A stretch of DNA of 64,000 nucleotides, taken from assembly GCA_009617715.1 (NCBI GenBank), contig VTFK01000378.1:294827-358826 (forward strand). Reading direction: 5' to 3'. Position numbers and translations under genes: made by a program. This stretch comes from Plectrocnemia conspersa. Lineage: Eukaryota > Arthropoda > Insecta > Trichoptera > Polycentropodidae. Shown in pieces: positions 24,411 through 36,655 of the stretch; position 1 is the stretch's first letter, and the number at the start of each line of letters is the position of its first letter. A model generated the notes under the pieces. The model made no database searches. It was given only the letters and a program-made list of their open reading frames with translations, and was not told the DNA's origin.

Positions 24411-24714
24411 TTATTATTTTATAATTAATAAAAATAATTATAGGTGTTCACTACATTGTAATGCATTGGACAACGTTTTAAATTAATGTCGCAATTTTTT
24501 TTTAAATATTTTACTCAAGTACACCTGATAAATTCAAAATTATTTTCAATATGCTTTGAAGATCTAAAAGCAAAGGTAAATAAGGTTTGATTTTGACCCA
24601 TTTTTTGTTTTCCCTTCGAAAATCATTTGGGAATAAAATGATTGTCGATAATATCTACTATGACCGAAATTCGAAGAATTCGTTCCTTGAGCGAAATAAA
24701 ATATTAAAAAGGCC

Positions 24715-24890
24715 GTCCTATATTATCGTTAAACGCTTATCTCAAAAACAGGTGTGCGTCGCAATTTTTTGTGAAGTTTTATTTGAATCAGTTCAATAAT
24801 TCGAACGCGGTTAATTTATTAAAATTATTTAATTTATATGCAAACCCCACATCGGATCCGATCTTTATGTATATCAAATCAGTTCCAAAC
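24715..24890 (-). repeat. dispersed repeat, family R2
   Basis: The minus strand contains GGAACTGATTTGATATACAT, AAAGATCGGAT and CGAATTATTGAACTGATT in the same order as the other copies. The open frame at 24,587-24,799 is a shadow on the other strand. Confidence 0.7.
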
Positions 24891-25344
24891 ATGAGTAGTT
24901 GTTATGTATTCTTCCATAAATTTTTAAAAAGCTAAAATGACGTCTCTAATCGAAAAGTATTTAATAATAAATTTTAATATATACAAAAATCCCAAAAACT
25001 TTGAAGTAAAATATTTGATTTAAAATAATAGTAATTTTATATAATCTGCTTATGAATGAAAATATGTGATTTTAGTTTCAAATGTATATTTCACTTAACA
25101 GTTTTTAAATATGAAAACATTAATAATTATCAAAAATTATATATTATTTTGTAAGAAAGCAATATTTTTATAAATTTGCTCATATCCTATATATTTATAA
25201 CCTGATGCTGTTATGTTTGTTTATAAATACTAAAGAAGCTTTTAGTGAATAATTGTTAGGGAGGTCAACTGTCCGGGGGATTTTGTATTAGTAGATATAT
25301 GTATGTTGTAATTTGTGGTAGTCTCTATTATTTTCAGTGCCCAC

Positions 25345-25510
25345 CATGAGTTGGACAGGTAAGCATCGGAGCTTTGTTGTTCAAGCGTATTATGAGAACA
25401 ACCATCTTGTGATAACAGACACTTTGTACTCCGTCGATTTTAGGCATTCAAACTGACCGAAATGTGAAAAAGAACTGCAACTATTCAGAAATAGCCAATG
25501 CGTCAAGTCG
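25345..25510 (+). pseudogene. N-terminal HTH fragment of a Tc1/mariner-like transposase (DUF4817-like)
   Basis: From the ATG at 25345 the frame reads MSWTGKHRSFVVQAYYENNH, then LVITDTLYSVDFRH before losing frame. This resembles the DUF4817 helix-turn-helix opening (...FVVE.Y..N.S...TQR.FR..F). The rest of the protein is absent. Confidence 0.5.
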
Positions 25511-26639
25511 TTTTTTTTTGTAAGTATTATTCATGCCATTCGACATAATAAGATTGAGTTTTAGAATGATTCAAATCGACGCCATTCTACTTGAGATGAC
25601 CCAGCGTCTGATATGATTTTTAAAACCCGTTAAAACGAATCTGTTTTTATGTACTTTTCAGAAATATATACATATAAAAAAATTCTACGTAGCTTCGTTA
25701 CTTTTTTATATCTTTTAAAAATGTGTGAGATCTTTATGCCCCAACCTGTACATACATACATATATAGAGCGTTTTTTATATTTAAAAAAAATGAGTTTCA
25801 TGTGTCATAATTTCTGAGGGAAATAAAAAAGATGAGTACACAAGGTACTCTTTGTAAAATATAAAATAACATTCCATATGTTGCAAATTATTAATAATTA
25901 AGTCTAATAATCAAGTTCTCTTAACAGTGGTTTAATTAATAAATAAAAAAAGTAATTAGCATCACGGTCAAAATTCATAAAAAGCTGGTGTTGATATTGG
26001 AAATTGTATGCAGTAAACCATAATCCTTAACGGCAAGCAGAAATAGTTTACAATTCCGCGAAAGGCTTGGTATAACCGAAATATTTTTATTTTTAGTTTC
26101 GTTTTACAAAAAAATATTGTCTGCTATAAGTCACGACACTTTTTTAATTAATTAGTTTACGACCGCAACTCGCACGATGGAATTTCTCTATCATAGTTTA
26201 TTTGCAATGACAAAAGGACAAAACAACACTTTAAGCTGTATGATTGAACAAGTGTTTTTTAATAAGCCTAAATATGTGATATTTTTCCATTATGTTTATT
26301 TATAAGGTGTGTTTTATCGCTTTTCGCGATGAGCAGCGTGCTCGAAACATTTTATGTTGAATTAAAAAAACTTTAACATATGCTAAATTACCTATTAAAT
26401 TTTAATGCATCATTCAGTAATCATTGTTGATTAGCCATAAACTCATTTCTTAGAGGTAGCTCTAAAGAAAAGTGTTTGTAAAATAAAATTTCACTTGTTT
26501 GCCGAGAGAGACTAATTCTCGGGACCCGACTCTGAAAAAAATCTATAGCTACCGGGAGTTTCCCTAGAATATCTAAAACCCACATAGAAACTTTCTGCCA
26601 TAAACTTAGTTTCATCAAAGATGAAATAACTGAAAAATC
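25511..26639. other. AT-rich non-coding stretch, no gene seen
   Basis: The minus-strand open frame at 26,421-26,618 (MMKLSLWQKVSMWVL...) has no family resemblance and no splice context. I treat it as chance. Confidence 0.45.
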
Positions 26640-26830
26640 TGTGTTAGAATCTTATGAATTCTAATGTTTTTTAATTAATATCATATCTGAGTAATTATTA
26701 TATATTTATAATTCAGATCGATAATAGTTGATTAGGTTTTCTTAGATTTTTTTAATCTCACGGATGAAGTTTGTGATGTCTGATTATATTAAAATTGATC
26801 TATTGATTGTAAGCTATAAATAAAATATAA
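26640..26830 (+). repeat. tRNA-derived SINE copy 3 (head decayed)
   Basis: It shares with copy 2 the block AGATCGATAA...TTTTCTTAGATTTTTTTAATCTCAC and the tail ATTGATTGTAAGCTATAA. The tRNA-like head is no longer readable. Confidence 0.65.
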
Positions 26831-27546
26831 TTAATAAAAAAATATATTACTGATTTACAGATTTGTGTATCGCTACTGACTTAGTAGTTGATTGTGTTGA
26901 ACCTAATGAGCCGCATTGGCATCACAATAAATATATAATTCATCTATCATAACTTCATAACATATAAATCTTACTTTTCAATATTTTTTTAGGAATATTA
27001 AGGCAAACTTAAATTGAAATATATTTGTGCTACAAATTTCAATTGTACACATTATTAACTTATAGATTTGTAGATTTCACAAGAAACATTCCACCATTAG
27101 ATTGAATACACAAACGCAACGGAAACAATAATCAATATATGTCCGAAACGAAGTGTGTGCTTGTCTTTCCATAATGAAAGATGCTCCTTTCGAATATTTT
27201 ACAAGAAGCAATCTATCGTCGGCGGTTCTATAAATATAAATTACTCGTTCAATGTTTTTAGAACAGGGGAAATATTCATATTTTAATAAGACACATATCA
27301 GTTTACGGTTCTGTTGATGTTTTACTACCCCTAATTAAATACGATATAGGATAATTTTCAGTAATCCCGAAATAAGTGTCGTTATTTTTAAATATAAATT
27401 TTAAGGTTCAGTCGTGCTTTGATTGTTGATACCTGAATACGTATTTTTTTTATATCTGTTTTGATGAAATCTATACTAGAAATTGCGCTCTCAAATTTAC
27501 GATGGCAGAATTGTTTATATAAAATTAATTTCTTAAAAAAATAGAT
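26831..27546. other. AT-rich non-coding stretch, no gene seen
   Basis: Nothing recognisable is seen. Mariner terminal repeats were looked for on the left side of the next feature and not found. Confidence 0.45.
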
Positions 27547-28310
27547 ATGGCCATTAAAAACATTTTTAAAGTAATTAATAATTCATTAAATATGCGTAAA
27601 TGTCAAAGATGGTTTAAAAAAAGGTATATCAAGAATAGTCCTGGATGTGGGAGACCAGCAAAGATAGACGACGATGTCTTGGCTGCAGAAATGAAAACAA
27701 ATCCTACTCAAATTATCCATCAGCTGACCGAGAAGTCTGATTCAACAATGCATAGACATATTTAGAACATTGGGAAGGCTTGATGACAAGGTGTATGGGT
27801 TCCACGCGAATTGAACGAAGAAATAAAGCTGAATCGCCTTTTTTTGATCATTTAATAACTGGAGATAGGAAATGAGTGTTGTACGACAACAATCGTCGTG
27901 GAAAACATCGGTTATCTAAAGGTGAGGTAGTAAAACCTACATCGAAGCCTGGATTCACCGTAAAAATGTTATTTTATATGTATGGTGGCATTCAAATAAA
28001 TTGTGCATTATAAAACCCTTAAACCTGGCTAAACAATAACATCAGTCATCAGAAGTCGAATAACTCTACAACACGACAATGCGCATCCCGGTTTGGCGAA
28101 ATTGTTCTCGATTTAATCAAAGAACTTGACTGAAAGGTTTTATATCATCATCAATTCTTCAAACCTTCCGACTACCATTTATTTCTGATAATACAACACT
28201 TCCCAGATGAAAAAATCAGAGTGTCGATCATGTGGAAAAGGAGCACATCAGAATATTTTTAATCGAAGTCTACAATTATGCTAAAGGAATTAAAAAAATG
28301 ACCGCGAGGT
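27547..28310 (+). pseudogene. mariner transposase pseudogene (D,D34D type)
   Basis: The first frame ends in a typical HTH-linker segment: RPAKIDDDVLAAEMKTNPTQ, then LTEKSDSTMHRHI. Past several stops and frame changes it continues with WVPRELNEEIKLNR, LITGDRK*VLYDNN, QHDNAHPGLAK and PSDYHLFLIIQHF. The three catalytic aspartates fall at ITGD, HDN and PSD, so all are still visible, but the frame is broken in many places. The length fits a near full-length copy lacking part of the N-terminus. Terminal inverted repeats were not identified. Confidence 0.85.
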
Positions 28311-28492
28311 AGAAGAAGACATTCATTTAAATGAAGATTTAAAGTTAATAAATCAACAATAGATTATATTGTTAAATTAATTATATATATCATCTATTGT
28401 TTATAACTCGATTATATACATATGTCGAATTAATTGCAGTCATAAAGTATTATACATTGATCAATCTAAATTTTTAAATACAATATAATAAG

Positions 28493-28610
28493 TTGATACA
28501 AATATTCGCCTATGCAGATGACTCAGATATAATTAGATATAAACAAGCACTAGCGGATGCTTTTAATGTTCTCGGGTTATCAGACAAAAAAAGGCATGCC
28601 GGTTATAACT
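28493..28610 (+). pseudogene. reverse transcriptase scrap with YADD box
   Basis: The frame reads IFAYADDSDIIRYKQALADA, close to the FAYADDIDIIGRT... segment of RTE-like or craniofacial-development-2-like reverse transcriptases, then diverges. There are about 40 residues only, with no upstream fingers or palm. Confidence 0.7.
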
Positions 28611-29734
28611 CAACTGCAAACAAAAATAAATCAACTATTAATATATCAATATTTTCATATACTTCGAAAACATTGTAACAAGAGATTAAAACACTTCCAA
28701 AAGTTTTCTGCTGGATTTTTCAGTTCCGAAACGTTGGACTAACTAAATAAATATAGTAACATGATCTTCAGGTACTTCTGATAATTGCTTTATTTTTAGA
28801 TGCTCTTATTTTTAATACTATACTATTGTAGACATACTCGGAATGTAAAATATCTATAAATCCTATCGATATCAAGAATTTATTTGTTTACGTTAGTATT
28901 ATGTTTACAGTTTATACTTAAGTGTTCCATAACGCATTCAACGAGAACATGTTGCTTATAAACAAATTAAAAGCAAATTTATTTATAAACACAGAGTTTG
29001 TCGTATAAATAAATTGCGCATTACGACATGCACGTGTGAAAGTGTACTTTGATGTAAGTACAGACGATTCTTGAGCCTACGCATTTTTTTTATAAACGTG
29101 ACCTTTTGTACTGGACGGATTTAGGTGCGCTACATAAAACGCTTCTAGAATAGAACGTTTGGTGCAACTGCTTATCGATCGGGATTTCTAATTAAAAAAC
29201 TCTCACAGAATGTAGGTATGTTGGTTATTAATACATATCAAGCGAAGAAGTAAAATATATAATACAAAAGTATTCTATAATTTTTTTCTTGCAATTGGAT
29301 TTTGCTAAAAGCAAATTAAAAGGCGCGGGTCAAATATTTGAACCAAGTAATCTAAATATAAAGTAAATTACCGCATTAAAAAATAGCTAAAGAAAAAATA
29401 TATCGATTTGATTATTGTAAAAATGAATTTGCTGTTTTTTATGCAAATAAATTCAATAAGCAAAGAATTCCACGCATGTTATTTTTTTCCCCACTGGTTT
29501 ATCAAAACTCACTCGGCTATAATTCGCTTTTAATTCTGTAACTTTTTTTAAGATATAAGATATGCTACAAATTATATTTAAAAATGTTATTATTCAACTA
29601 CACAAAAAAACAATTTTAAGAAGTGTGCCGATCTAGGAATCATAATAAGAATGATATAACGCCTAATTAAAACTGCTTTCATAAAAAGAAAAGAAAATTT
29701 GGTACTCCCTTCCTTCCATCAGATAGTGGATCAT
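28611..29734. other. AT-rich non-coding stretch, no gene seen
   Basis: Nothing recognisable is seen. Confidence 0.45.
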
Positions 29735-29930
29735 AAGTCGTCGACCAGAATGCAGGGCCCACATTTAAGCAATCCTCTGAAATAGAAACCTCAACTTTCA
29801 GGGCTGTATGAACAGAGTAGGGCCCTTCACAAAGTATCAGTCAACAGTCAATCAGGCGACACCAGAGCGCACCTCTTAGGCGCGTCGCTTAAGGTCTGCG
29901 TTCCCGGATACTTTGCCATGTAAACGTATT
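29735..29930. other. unexplained GC-rich island
   Basis: It contains two AGGGCCC words (at about 29,754 and 29,820) and an inverted pair CAAAGTATC / GATACTTTG (about 29,831 and 29,908). No frame is convincingly open and no family is recognised. It is possibly a fragment of a transposon end or an LTR. Confidence 0.3.
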
Positions 29931-30143
29931 TTACTAATGTTTTATTCAAGTTTGTTTATTATATACATAAATTACATGCTTTTGTGAATATAAAATGTCT
30001 TAAATGGTGCCCATTTCGACAACCTTATTATCGCGAAAGAAGAAAACGTTTATTTTATACTGGTTTCCAATTGTTTTTTCTAAAAAATAATTATTGCTTT
30101 TTAATGATTATTATTAGGTTTAATTAAATAGTATGCTATATCA

Positions 30144-30369
30144 CAGGTCTCGGCAACCTTTTTTGCCTTCGGGTCAAAATAATTAAAATGTGACTATTAA
30201 AAAGAATATTCGGATCAGTGAATATTTTTGGTCCTAACAACCATATATGTGGTTTAGTCGTGACATCGTAACACGTTAAAAAAACGATATTTGCAGAACT
30301 GAAATGGGTCACTTCAAATCACCAAACGGGTCACTTGGTGACCCGCGGGTCATAGGTTGCCGAGCCCTG
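30144..30369. mobile_element. hAT-type MITE, 226 bp
   Basis: The ends are CAGGTCTCGGCAACCT and AGGTTGCCGAGCCCTG (inverted, with small mismatch). They are flanked by 8-bp target copies CTATATCA (30136-30143) and CTATACCA (30370-30377). There is no coding content. The CAGG...CTG ends and 8-bp duplication place it with hAT. Confidence 0.9.
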
Positions 30370-30603
30370 CTATACCACATGTAAGCATTAGATTATTCAA
30401 TCCTGATTAGAACAATTGCATATAAGGTATATAATATTTACGTCCTTTTTATGTATATAGATAGAAATGTCATTTCAGTCATGCTAATGACAGTTGTTGT
30501 ATAATAATATTACATAAGAAACCCAGAATATTGTAAATTAATTTCGCACAATAATTCAACAGATACACGCAGATATAGAATTTTAAAAATCCGTCTTTTT
30601 TTG

Positions 30604-30670
30604 AAATTGTGCATATTCAAAAATCATTTTTTTATCAAAAAAAAATTTTTTTTTTGAATATGCACAATTT
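30604..30670. repeat. perfect 20-bp inverted repeat
   Basis: AAATTGTGCATATTCAAAAA (30604-30623) pairs exactly with 30651-30670 across a 27-nt A/T loop. The length and AT-rich loop suggest a miniature foldback, but no target duplication was identified. Confidence 0.85.
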
Positions 30671-31620
30671 TAGAAAAAAAAATTGAGTAAGATCAAGATT
30701 TTTTTAAGAAACAGATTTATTAGTCTGCCTAAAATACAGATATTAATAATATTTTTCACACGGTACTTTCGGATGAATTCAATCTCTATCCTTTGAGCAC
30801 AAAAATAATTATAGAACAAATATTTTTCAAATAATTGTAAATTTTTGTTAATTCTTCAAATGGTCAGTAGATTTTCCCGTAAAATTTATTAATAATTTTT
30901 TCATAGCATATCTAGATTTTAAGTTATATTAATACTTTTATTTAAATAAACCAAAATTATTTCGATGCTTCTGAATATATAATGTTAATAGATGGTTATT
31001 ATATATTTTTTTTTATAAATTAGCAAACAACATACTGATGTATTTTCAAAAAAATCTATAGAATCTAGTTTATAAATTTAATTTTTTTTGCAATGGTTTG
31101 AAATCTGTAGATAAAAAATATCTTAAAAATGTCTTGCGACTATTTTTGTCAAATAAAAAGAGTATTTCTTTATTCTTGGCCTTTGTTAATATAATATGAT
31201 TTAAACTATTTGCAGTAAAGAATATCTCTTGTCCATTAGAACTTTTAAAGTATAGTTTTTTTACTTGCTGTTCATTGACATACGTATAACCAATTCAATT
31301 CTACTTGTTTTTTCATGTAAAACATATCTTTGTTTCTTTACAACTGGAAATTATATTGTGCTTTATAATGAAAAGATGTTTTCCACAGTTATAAAACCAT
31401 ATTATGTTGCAAAATTTATATTTTCAATACAATTTTCAGTACGAATAATACCGAAACTCGATAAAAAAAATCTGGTTAAAACTAAATAATTTATAGTTAG
31501 AAAGCGATATTTAAACAAAAGCGTTTCATGAATCAACCTTTGGAAGAAACCACTTTAAGAAAAAAAAAAAAAAAAAATATATAAACAAATAACAAGATGT
31601 AACTACTTATATACATTTTA
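30671..31620. other. AT-rich non-coding stretch with an 18-A run
   Basis: It holds no gene. An uninterrupted run of A occupies 31,560-31,577, which could be the tail of a retroposed sequence, though none is recognised upstream. Confidence 0.45.
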
Positions 31621-31624
31621 CAGC

Positions 31625-31825
31625 CGTTTACTCCAGAAAACACATAAACGCTTTCTCCATTCGTCAAAGCTTCTCACAAGAAGCACATGAAAGGGTTCGT
31701 AAGAACTCGATTTCAAGAGGCAGAAATATCTGGAAAGTTTGCCTTCCGCGACTATTTTTCCCCAAGACCCTAAATCATTCATTCGGACTATCGTATTCGA
31801 CACCACCACCGTCCGAAACTAGCAC
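31625..31825 (+). pseudogene. possible non-LTR retrotransposon scrap (pre-RT region)
   Basis: The plus strand reads HKRFLHSSKLLTRST, then ELDFKRQKYLESL and PQDPKSFIRTIVF. This resembles the segment between endonuclease and reverse transcriptase in jockey-like ORFs (...Y......I..dPKsFW.f). The match is weak, and an opposite-strand open frame also covers it. Confidence 0.3.
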
Positions 31826-33059
31826 ATTTATATATTAATTGTTAAAGTTACTTTTTAATGAAAGCCAAACGATATAACTACAAAATACAGTGATGTACTA
31901 TTAAAAATAGTTTAAGGCAAGCTATATGACGCGTTATACATATAATTAGAAAAAAATGACTCAAATATATGCCACTTAAAAATAAAAAAATAAACAATAA
32001 AGGGGTATTGCTAATAATAAGTGGATGAAACTTATTTTCTATTAAGTAATTAATTCCTAAAAAAATCCATGAAAATAAAAAAATAAGTGACTTTGTATTC
32101 AAAGAAGATCAATCAGAAATAGTTTGCCATTTAATGCTTTCACCATATTTGAGAGCAGTTCTGTTAGCTAAAGGATTAGTCTATCATTTATTCCGTGGCT
32201 TCGATAATAAACAAACATTAAAAAAATTCTGTCGCTTTATGAGTTCTAAAAAAAAAAAAAAAAAATCGATTTTGGTTGAGTCTGTTTATTTTCAAAAGAG
32301 CAAAGGTTCCCAGAGTTAAGATGATTAATAAATCATATTCATAACTCGAGCTATCATGAAACATATTTGCCGCAATTGCTAACTAATACATACTTTGCGT
32401 GGCATTCACACGCACACGTGTCATATCAAAGTGACAATATGTAATTCAAAGCGTAAATGTGTTTCATATTTTATGTAAAAATATAAATTGCAAGACTCAG
32501 CGCAATAAATTTCTCCGTACGCGTAAAACAACGCCCACATACACACCATATTTTTGTGTGACTAAATAACATGAATTTTTTGTTTGTCACTATTAGAAGA
32601 TCTTATGTAACGATACGCACAAACATCACATGTGGAGAAAATCTGACCCACATAATTCGTTTTTTTATTAGTCTTACTACTTCAAGTTCAAAGTATTAGA
32701 TATTTCTAATTCAGATACAAAAAATGTTGTTTTATTCATAGTCAGAGATTATTAGTGTCGTTATTGCACTGAAACTATATTAAGAACAGACGCAAAAATG
32801 TTTTGTTATACCTTAAAGGTTAGAATACATGTAAAATAATAAATACTGCAGTATGACATGTCATAATATATTTTTGTGTAAATAATCATTAAAAGAGTTC
32901 TAATATCTCTTAGTAAACTTGTTTAAAAAAAGTAGGAAAATTATGCTTTCAGATTCTAGATAAGAAGGTAAACACCGCTTTGAGATGTTTATTACTTAAC
33001 GGGAATTTAAAATCATGCATCATTTTTTCTACCTTCTCTACATCTTCATTGGGTTTGAA
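31826..33059. other. AT-rich non-coding stretch, no gene seen
   Basis: Open frames at 31,878-32,102 and 32,134-32,319 are low-complexity. Nothing else is recognisable. Confidence 0.45.
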
Positions 33060-33160
33060 TCACACATTAATACTAATGTTTTTTTATCGTCTCTGAAAGA
33101 TCGGAATTAGTGTTAATTATATTATAATAAATTATATCGATCATAACAGATTAGGTTTTC
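33060..33160 (+). repeat. tRNA-derived SINE copy 4 (partial)
   Basis: It shares the body block ATCGATCATAA...GATTAGGTTTTCCTA with the other copies. The head and tail are missing. Confidence 0.5.
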
Positions 33161-33332
33161 CTAACAAAAAGTCATTCTTAAAAGAGAAGCGATGGACTAA
33201 AACATGGCCCAAATCGACGCATTAGTCGGAGGGTGAAGAATGGTAAAGGGTCAAAATATCTCTTCTACCTCAAAAAGAGTTGTTTTGTATGCATCAGACA
33301 CTTCATTTCGGATTTCGTTTCCGACTTGAGAC

Positions 33333-34338
33333 TAGAGATTGCAATACCGGTAATACCGCTTGTATATTTTTATCTCCACATTTTTACCCAAATAATCCAT
33401 GAAATATGTTTCACTAAACATTGGTTATAAATTATAGCAATAAGTAAGTCACAAAAAATATATTTAAATAAAAAACGTATTTGAAAAAATCGCGCGAAAT
33501 GTATGTTTTTTTTTAAAAAAAAACTTTGTCATTGGAAATTAATGCAATGTTATTTTTTCCTGTTAACAACTAAAGATAAGTTGTATTAGACAAATATCAA
33601 TGCAATAATCTAATATTAATATTAAATGTAAATTAAATTCAAATAATTTTACTTAGTAAATATGAAAAATATATTTTTGTTATTATTGTAACAAGTAAAA
33701 ATATTTTTGCTTTTTATTACCTCACATCATTGAGAGTACTTAAAAAAGTTTCAAATTTTTAAAACACACGTATAACATAATTTAAAAAAAAATGCAAATC
33801 AATGATTTTTTCAAAAAAAATTGGAACATGTTAGGCTAAATTGTCTGGGACTAATGGGTTATGCAGTATTTACGTATTTTTTATTCTATAATATTCACAT
33901 AAACGTTTATAACTCAATGTTACCTTTAACTTGAGTAAAAATAAATATGTATACAAAAGATAAATCTTTAAAAAATAACGAGTAATATAATTTATTGAAA
34001 TAAATTAGCGAGTGATGCTCTGGCCCCTGGCATAAAAATTTAGGAGGCATTCAGAAGCGGTCATTCAAAGACGATGCTGTCCTAGATTTATTGTTCAAAA
34101 AAAAAAAATATTTGGTGCCCGAATTATCAAAAATATTTTTTTTTATAATCTAATTTAAATATTAAATATATTGATACAATAGTTGCTGGGGAATTAAACA
34201 TGCTGAATCTTGCGAACGGTACTTGGATTAGTTTTTGGTCAATTAATTAAAATAATAATAATAATTTCAATACAGGTAATACCGGTAAGACTGTTTTTTT
34301 ATCGGTAATAGCTGTTTTGAAAATAATCGTAATCCCTA
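33333..34338. mobile_element. hAT-like non-autonomous element (family C), about 1 kb
   Basis: The left end is TAGAGATTGCAATACCGG. The reverse complement of the right end is TAGGGATTACGATTATT. Both flanks resemble one continuous repeat (R1) seen unbroken at 2,155-2,345, so an insertion into R1 is supported. The target duplication is unclear (CTTGAGAC versus GTTGGGAC if two bases are assigned to the element). Its interior is collinear with 40,970-41,690. The frames at 33,233-33,430 and 34,247-34,576 are shadows. Confidence 0.65.
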
Positions 34339-34455
34339 CAGTTGGGACACACGAGAGTTCAGCCGAGCACCAAACATAAAAGTGGCCGCTTTCGAAGTCG
34401 GAAATCCAAGAATTTAACCGATCTTCAGAGAGGATTTGGAGACCACGAGAACAAC
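34339..34455. repeat. repeat R1, right part
   Basis: This continues R1 after the hAT-like insertion. The left part (33,290-33,332) lies on the other side. Compare 2,155-2,345. Confidence 0.5.
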
Positions 34456-35596
34456 ACGTATATATTAAGTGATGTTTACTGTTAACTGTTACGTTGATTC
34501 CAAGCGATTTAAACTTTATGATGTTAATCCTAACACGAAAAAAATGAACGGATTCACATGGAAAGTTGTCAATCATTCTCTATATACATATATATAATTT
34601 GTTTATTTTGTTCATTCTCTATATATATATATATATGGATCTTTTTCTAATATATGTATGAATGTATATACAGTATATATAATTTAATTACATTTATGTT
34701 TACACAAATAATATATTTTTAGTGATCGCCCACCATGACATACAGAATTATTAGAAAAGCATCGTCAGACCCACCCTGTACAAATTTAGTATGTATAATA
34801 TAATCCGTGCTCTACATAGAAAACGTATTACGTTACACATGATCGGTGTAATATTACACCGATAGCCCAAGTCCAATATGTCAGGGTTCGTTACGGGTCA
34901 TGACTTAATTCCCTCATGCGATCGTTAACCGTGAAATTTCTCGGGGTCGCTAGATTTATACGTGAATTAGTACTCGTATTATAACATAACCCTCTATGTA
35001 TTAATTAAGGGACTCTTATTTCTTATTTACGACGCCAATTACCGACGTGGTATGATTAAGCATCATTCGTGCCAGTGAGATTAATGTGCGTCGAACAGAG
35101 ACCGACCAAATATATGTACGCTTAACCATGGTTTAATTTTATTTGTTATTATTAGAACGGAAAACCTCAAGGCAAGATCATATTGATTGTCAAAAGTGAG
35201 TTATCATATCTACTAGAGCAGCTGTATTCAACCTGCGACCTAATCGAAGATTTTATTTTGTGAGTCTGCTTACAATCGTCACACTCGGTTAAAGTAAGAG
35301 TATGACGTCTAGAATCTAACCATCGAACAATCGAGAAATGCGTTTATTACAATGTATGTATTTTTTATTCAAGTTAGCCACAGTTTCGGAATTTTCAATA
35401 CCGGTATTGACATTATTATTATTATTTTAATTAACTGACTATAAAAAAAATCCGAGTAAAATCTGTGACCAAAAATAATTATTAATCAATAAGGATAAAC
35501 AAGACAATAGTGCGACCACACATAGCTCTCGTTAGGACTAGAAAAAAAGTTTCCCATAAATAACACGCAAGTATTCTCCGTTGCATTGAATAAATT
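34456..35596. other. non-coding stretch with a 22-bp palindrome
   Basis: A perfect palindrome (ATCGGTGTAAT and its reverse complement) lies at 34,842-34,863. An AT microsatellite lies near 34,620-34,637. At about 35,390-35,440 there is an inverted scrap of the right end of the family C element (AATACCGGTATTGACATTATT). No gene is seen. Confidence 0.55.
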
Positions 35597-35985
35597 GTTA
35601 CGAAACAGTCACAGGAAACAATATATCACCGGAAGATAAAAAGTCACAACATTGCCGTTGCATATTTCGACCTCGGAGATGTTCATTAAGCAAATGTCAC
35701 TTTATAAAAGCGTATACATATTTCGTTGTTCTAATAAGCGAGTGCAACGATTGGCTTGATGATCGCTGCATGATTGTGATTGGTCAGTAAGCTTTGCAGC
35801 CCTGACTACTTAAGGCTGATCTCCAATGAGGACCAGGCAGACACTCGAATATACTAGCAGACAGTGCCCGCCCGCGGACAAAATACGGTTATTGACGCTC
35901 ACATCCTGAGAGGCACTCTACAATACCAGCACCGCAGCAGGGACGGACCAATCTCCGCTATACTGTCGTGCCACACTCTAAGGAT
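35597..35985 (+). other. possible solo LTR or promoter-like island
   Basis: This GC-richer block begins TGTTACGAAAC. It holds two ATTGG boxes near 35,750 and 35,780, a TACTTAAGG element near 35,808 and downstream CAGGCAGACACTC, a layout like an LTR (U3, TATA-like, R). No matching second LTR, primer-binding site or target duplication was found. It could instead be a host promoter or an uncharacterised repeat. Confidence 0.3.
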
Positions 35986-35988
35986 ATT

Positions 35989-36330
35989 TCACTGACTTGA
36001 TCCCTCCGCCAGCTTCTCCACCACCGCTTGGACAATAACGATGTCGCAATATATAAATTTAAGTAATAAAATCCTCACTAGTTTCCCCCTGCGCTTTAGT
36101 GGCTGCGAAGTCAGACCCCAAAGGGTTAGAATCCAGAAAATATTTAGAAAGAACTTCCACGTGCTATGAAAGACGTATCTATAAATAATTATTTCGAACA
36201 ATTTAGTAAGAGCTGACAACACTGCGACTGGTCTATAGTTATTCATGCACAATTCGTTACGCTTTTATGATTTTTTGTGCATTTCCAAATATCAGGAAAT
36301 AATGACGTTTTGAGAAGCAGTCTTGAGAGT
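35989..36330 (-). pseudogene. non-LTR reverse transcriptase remnant
   Basis: The minus strand reads FPDIWKCTK, then MNNYRPVAVLSALTKLFEII in a nearby frame. These match the FPxxWKxA...NYRPV..L....K.FE block at the start of the polymerase domain of jockey-like elements. It then decays (YVFHSTWKFFLNIF). The same FPDFWKCAK peptide occurs in the scrap at 62.9 kb. Confidence 0.75.
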
Positions 36331-36519
36331 ATTCTCATTAGACAAAAGGAGTAATGTTGAATATGAAAAAGTTTTTTAAATGTAGTTCAGAAGCAAAACA
36401 AAGTTATATAAAATCTTTTATAGTGTTTGCGAAATGCCAGCGGATGTTTTTTTTCTTCTGCAATAAAATGCGCTGAAGTTTTAAATTATTGTCATAGTAA
36501 TCGCAGGAATCACCTTGGT

Positions 36520-36655
36520 GATCCCAATGACACGCATGCGGCCATGGAGAACTCAGAATATGTATTATATGCTGATGACCAGAAAGTGTTCGCAAACAAG
36601 AATTCGAACAAATTTGGATTCGTTGTCTTTCAGCATTTTCAAGCGTCACATTGAT
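36520..36655 (+). pseudogene. reverse transcriptase scrap with YADD box
   Basis: The plus strand reads NSEYVLYADDQKVFANK, the catalytic YADD box of a non-LTR reverse transcriptase. The Ala-Asp-Asp is intact but the flanking domain is gone. It lies 0.2 kb from, and opposite to, the 36.2-kb scrap. Confidence 0.6.

Noticed and set aside
30604..30670. Perfect 20-bp inverted repeat as a microRNA precursor
   Set aside because: The stem is only 20 bp with an A/T homopolymer loop, no known seed is recognised, and the composition suggests a foldback repeat.
34247..34576. 109-codon minus-strand ORF
   Set aside because: It spans the right end of the hAT-like element and the R1 repeat, and the other copy of R1 does not keep the frame open.
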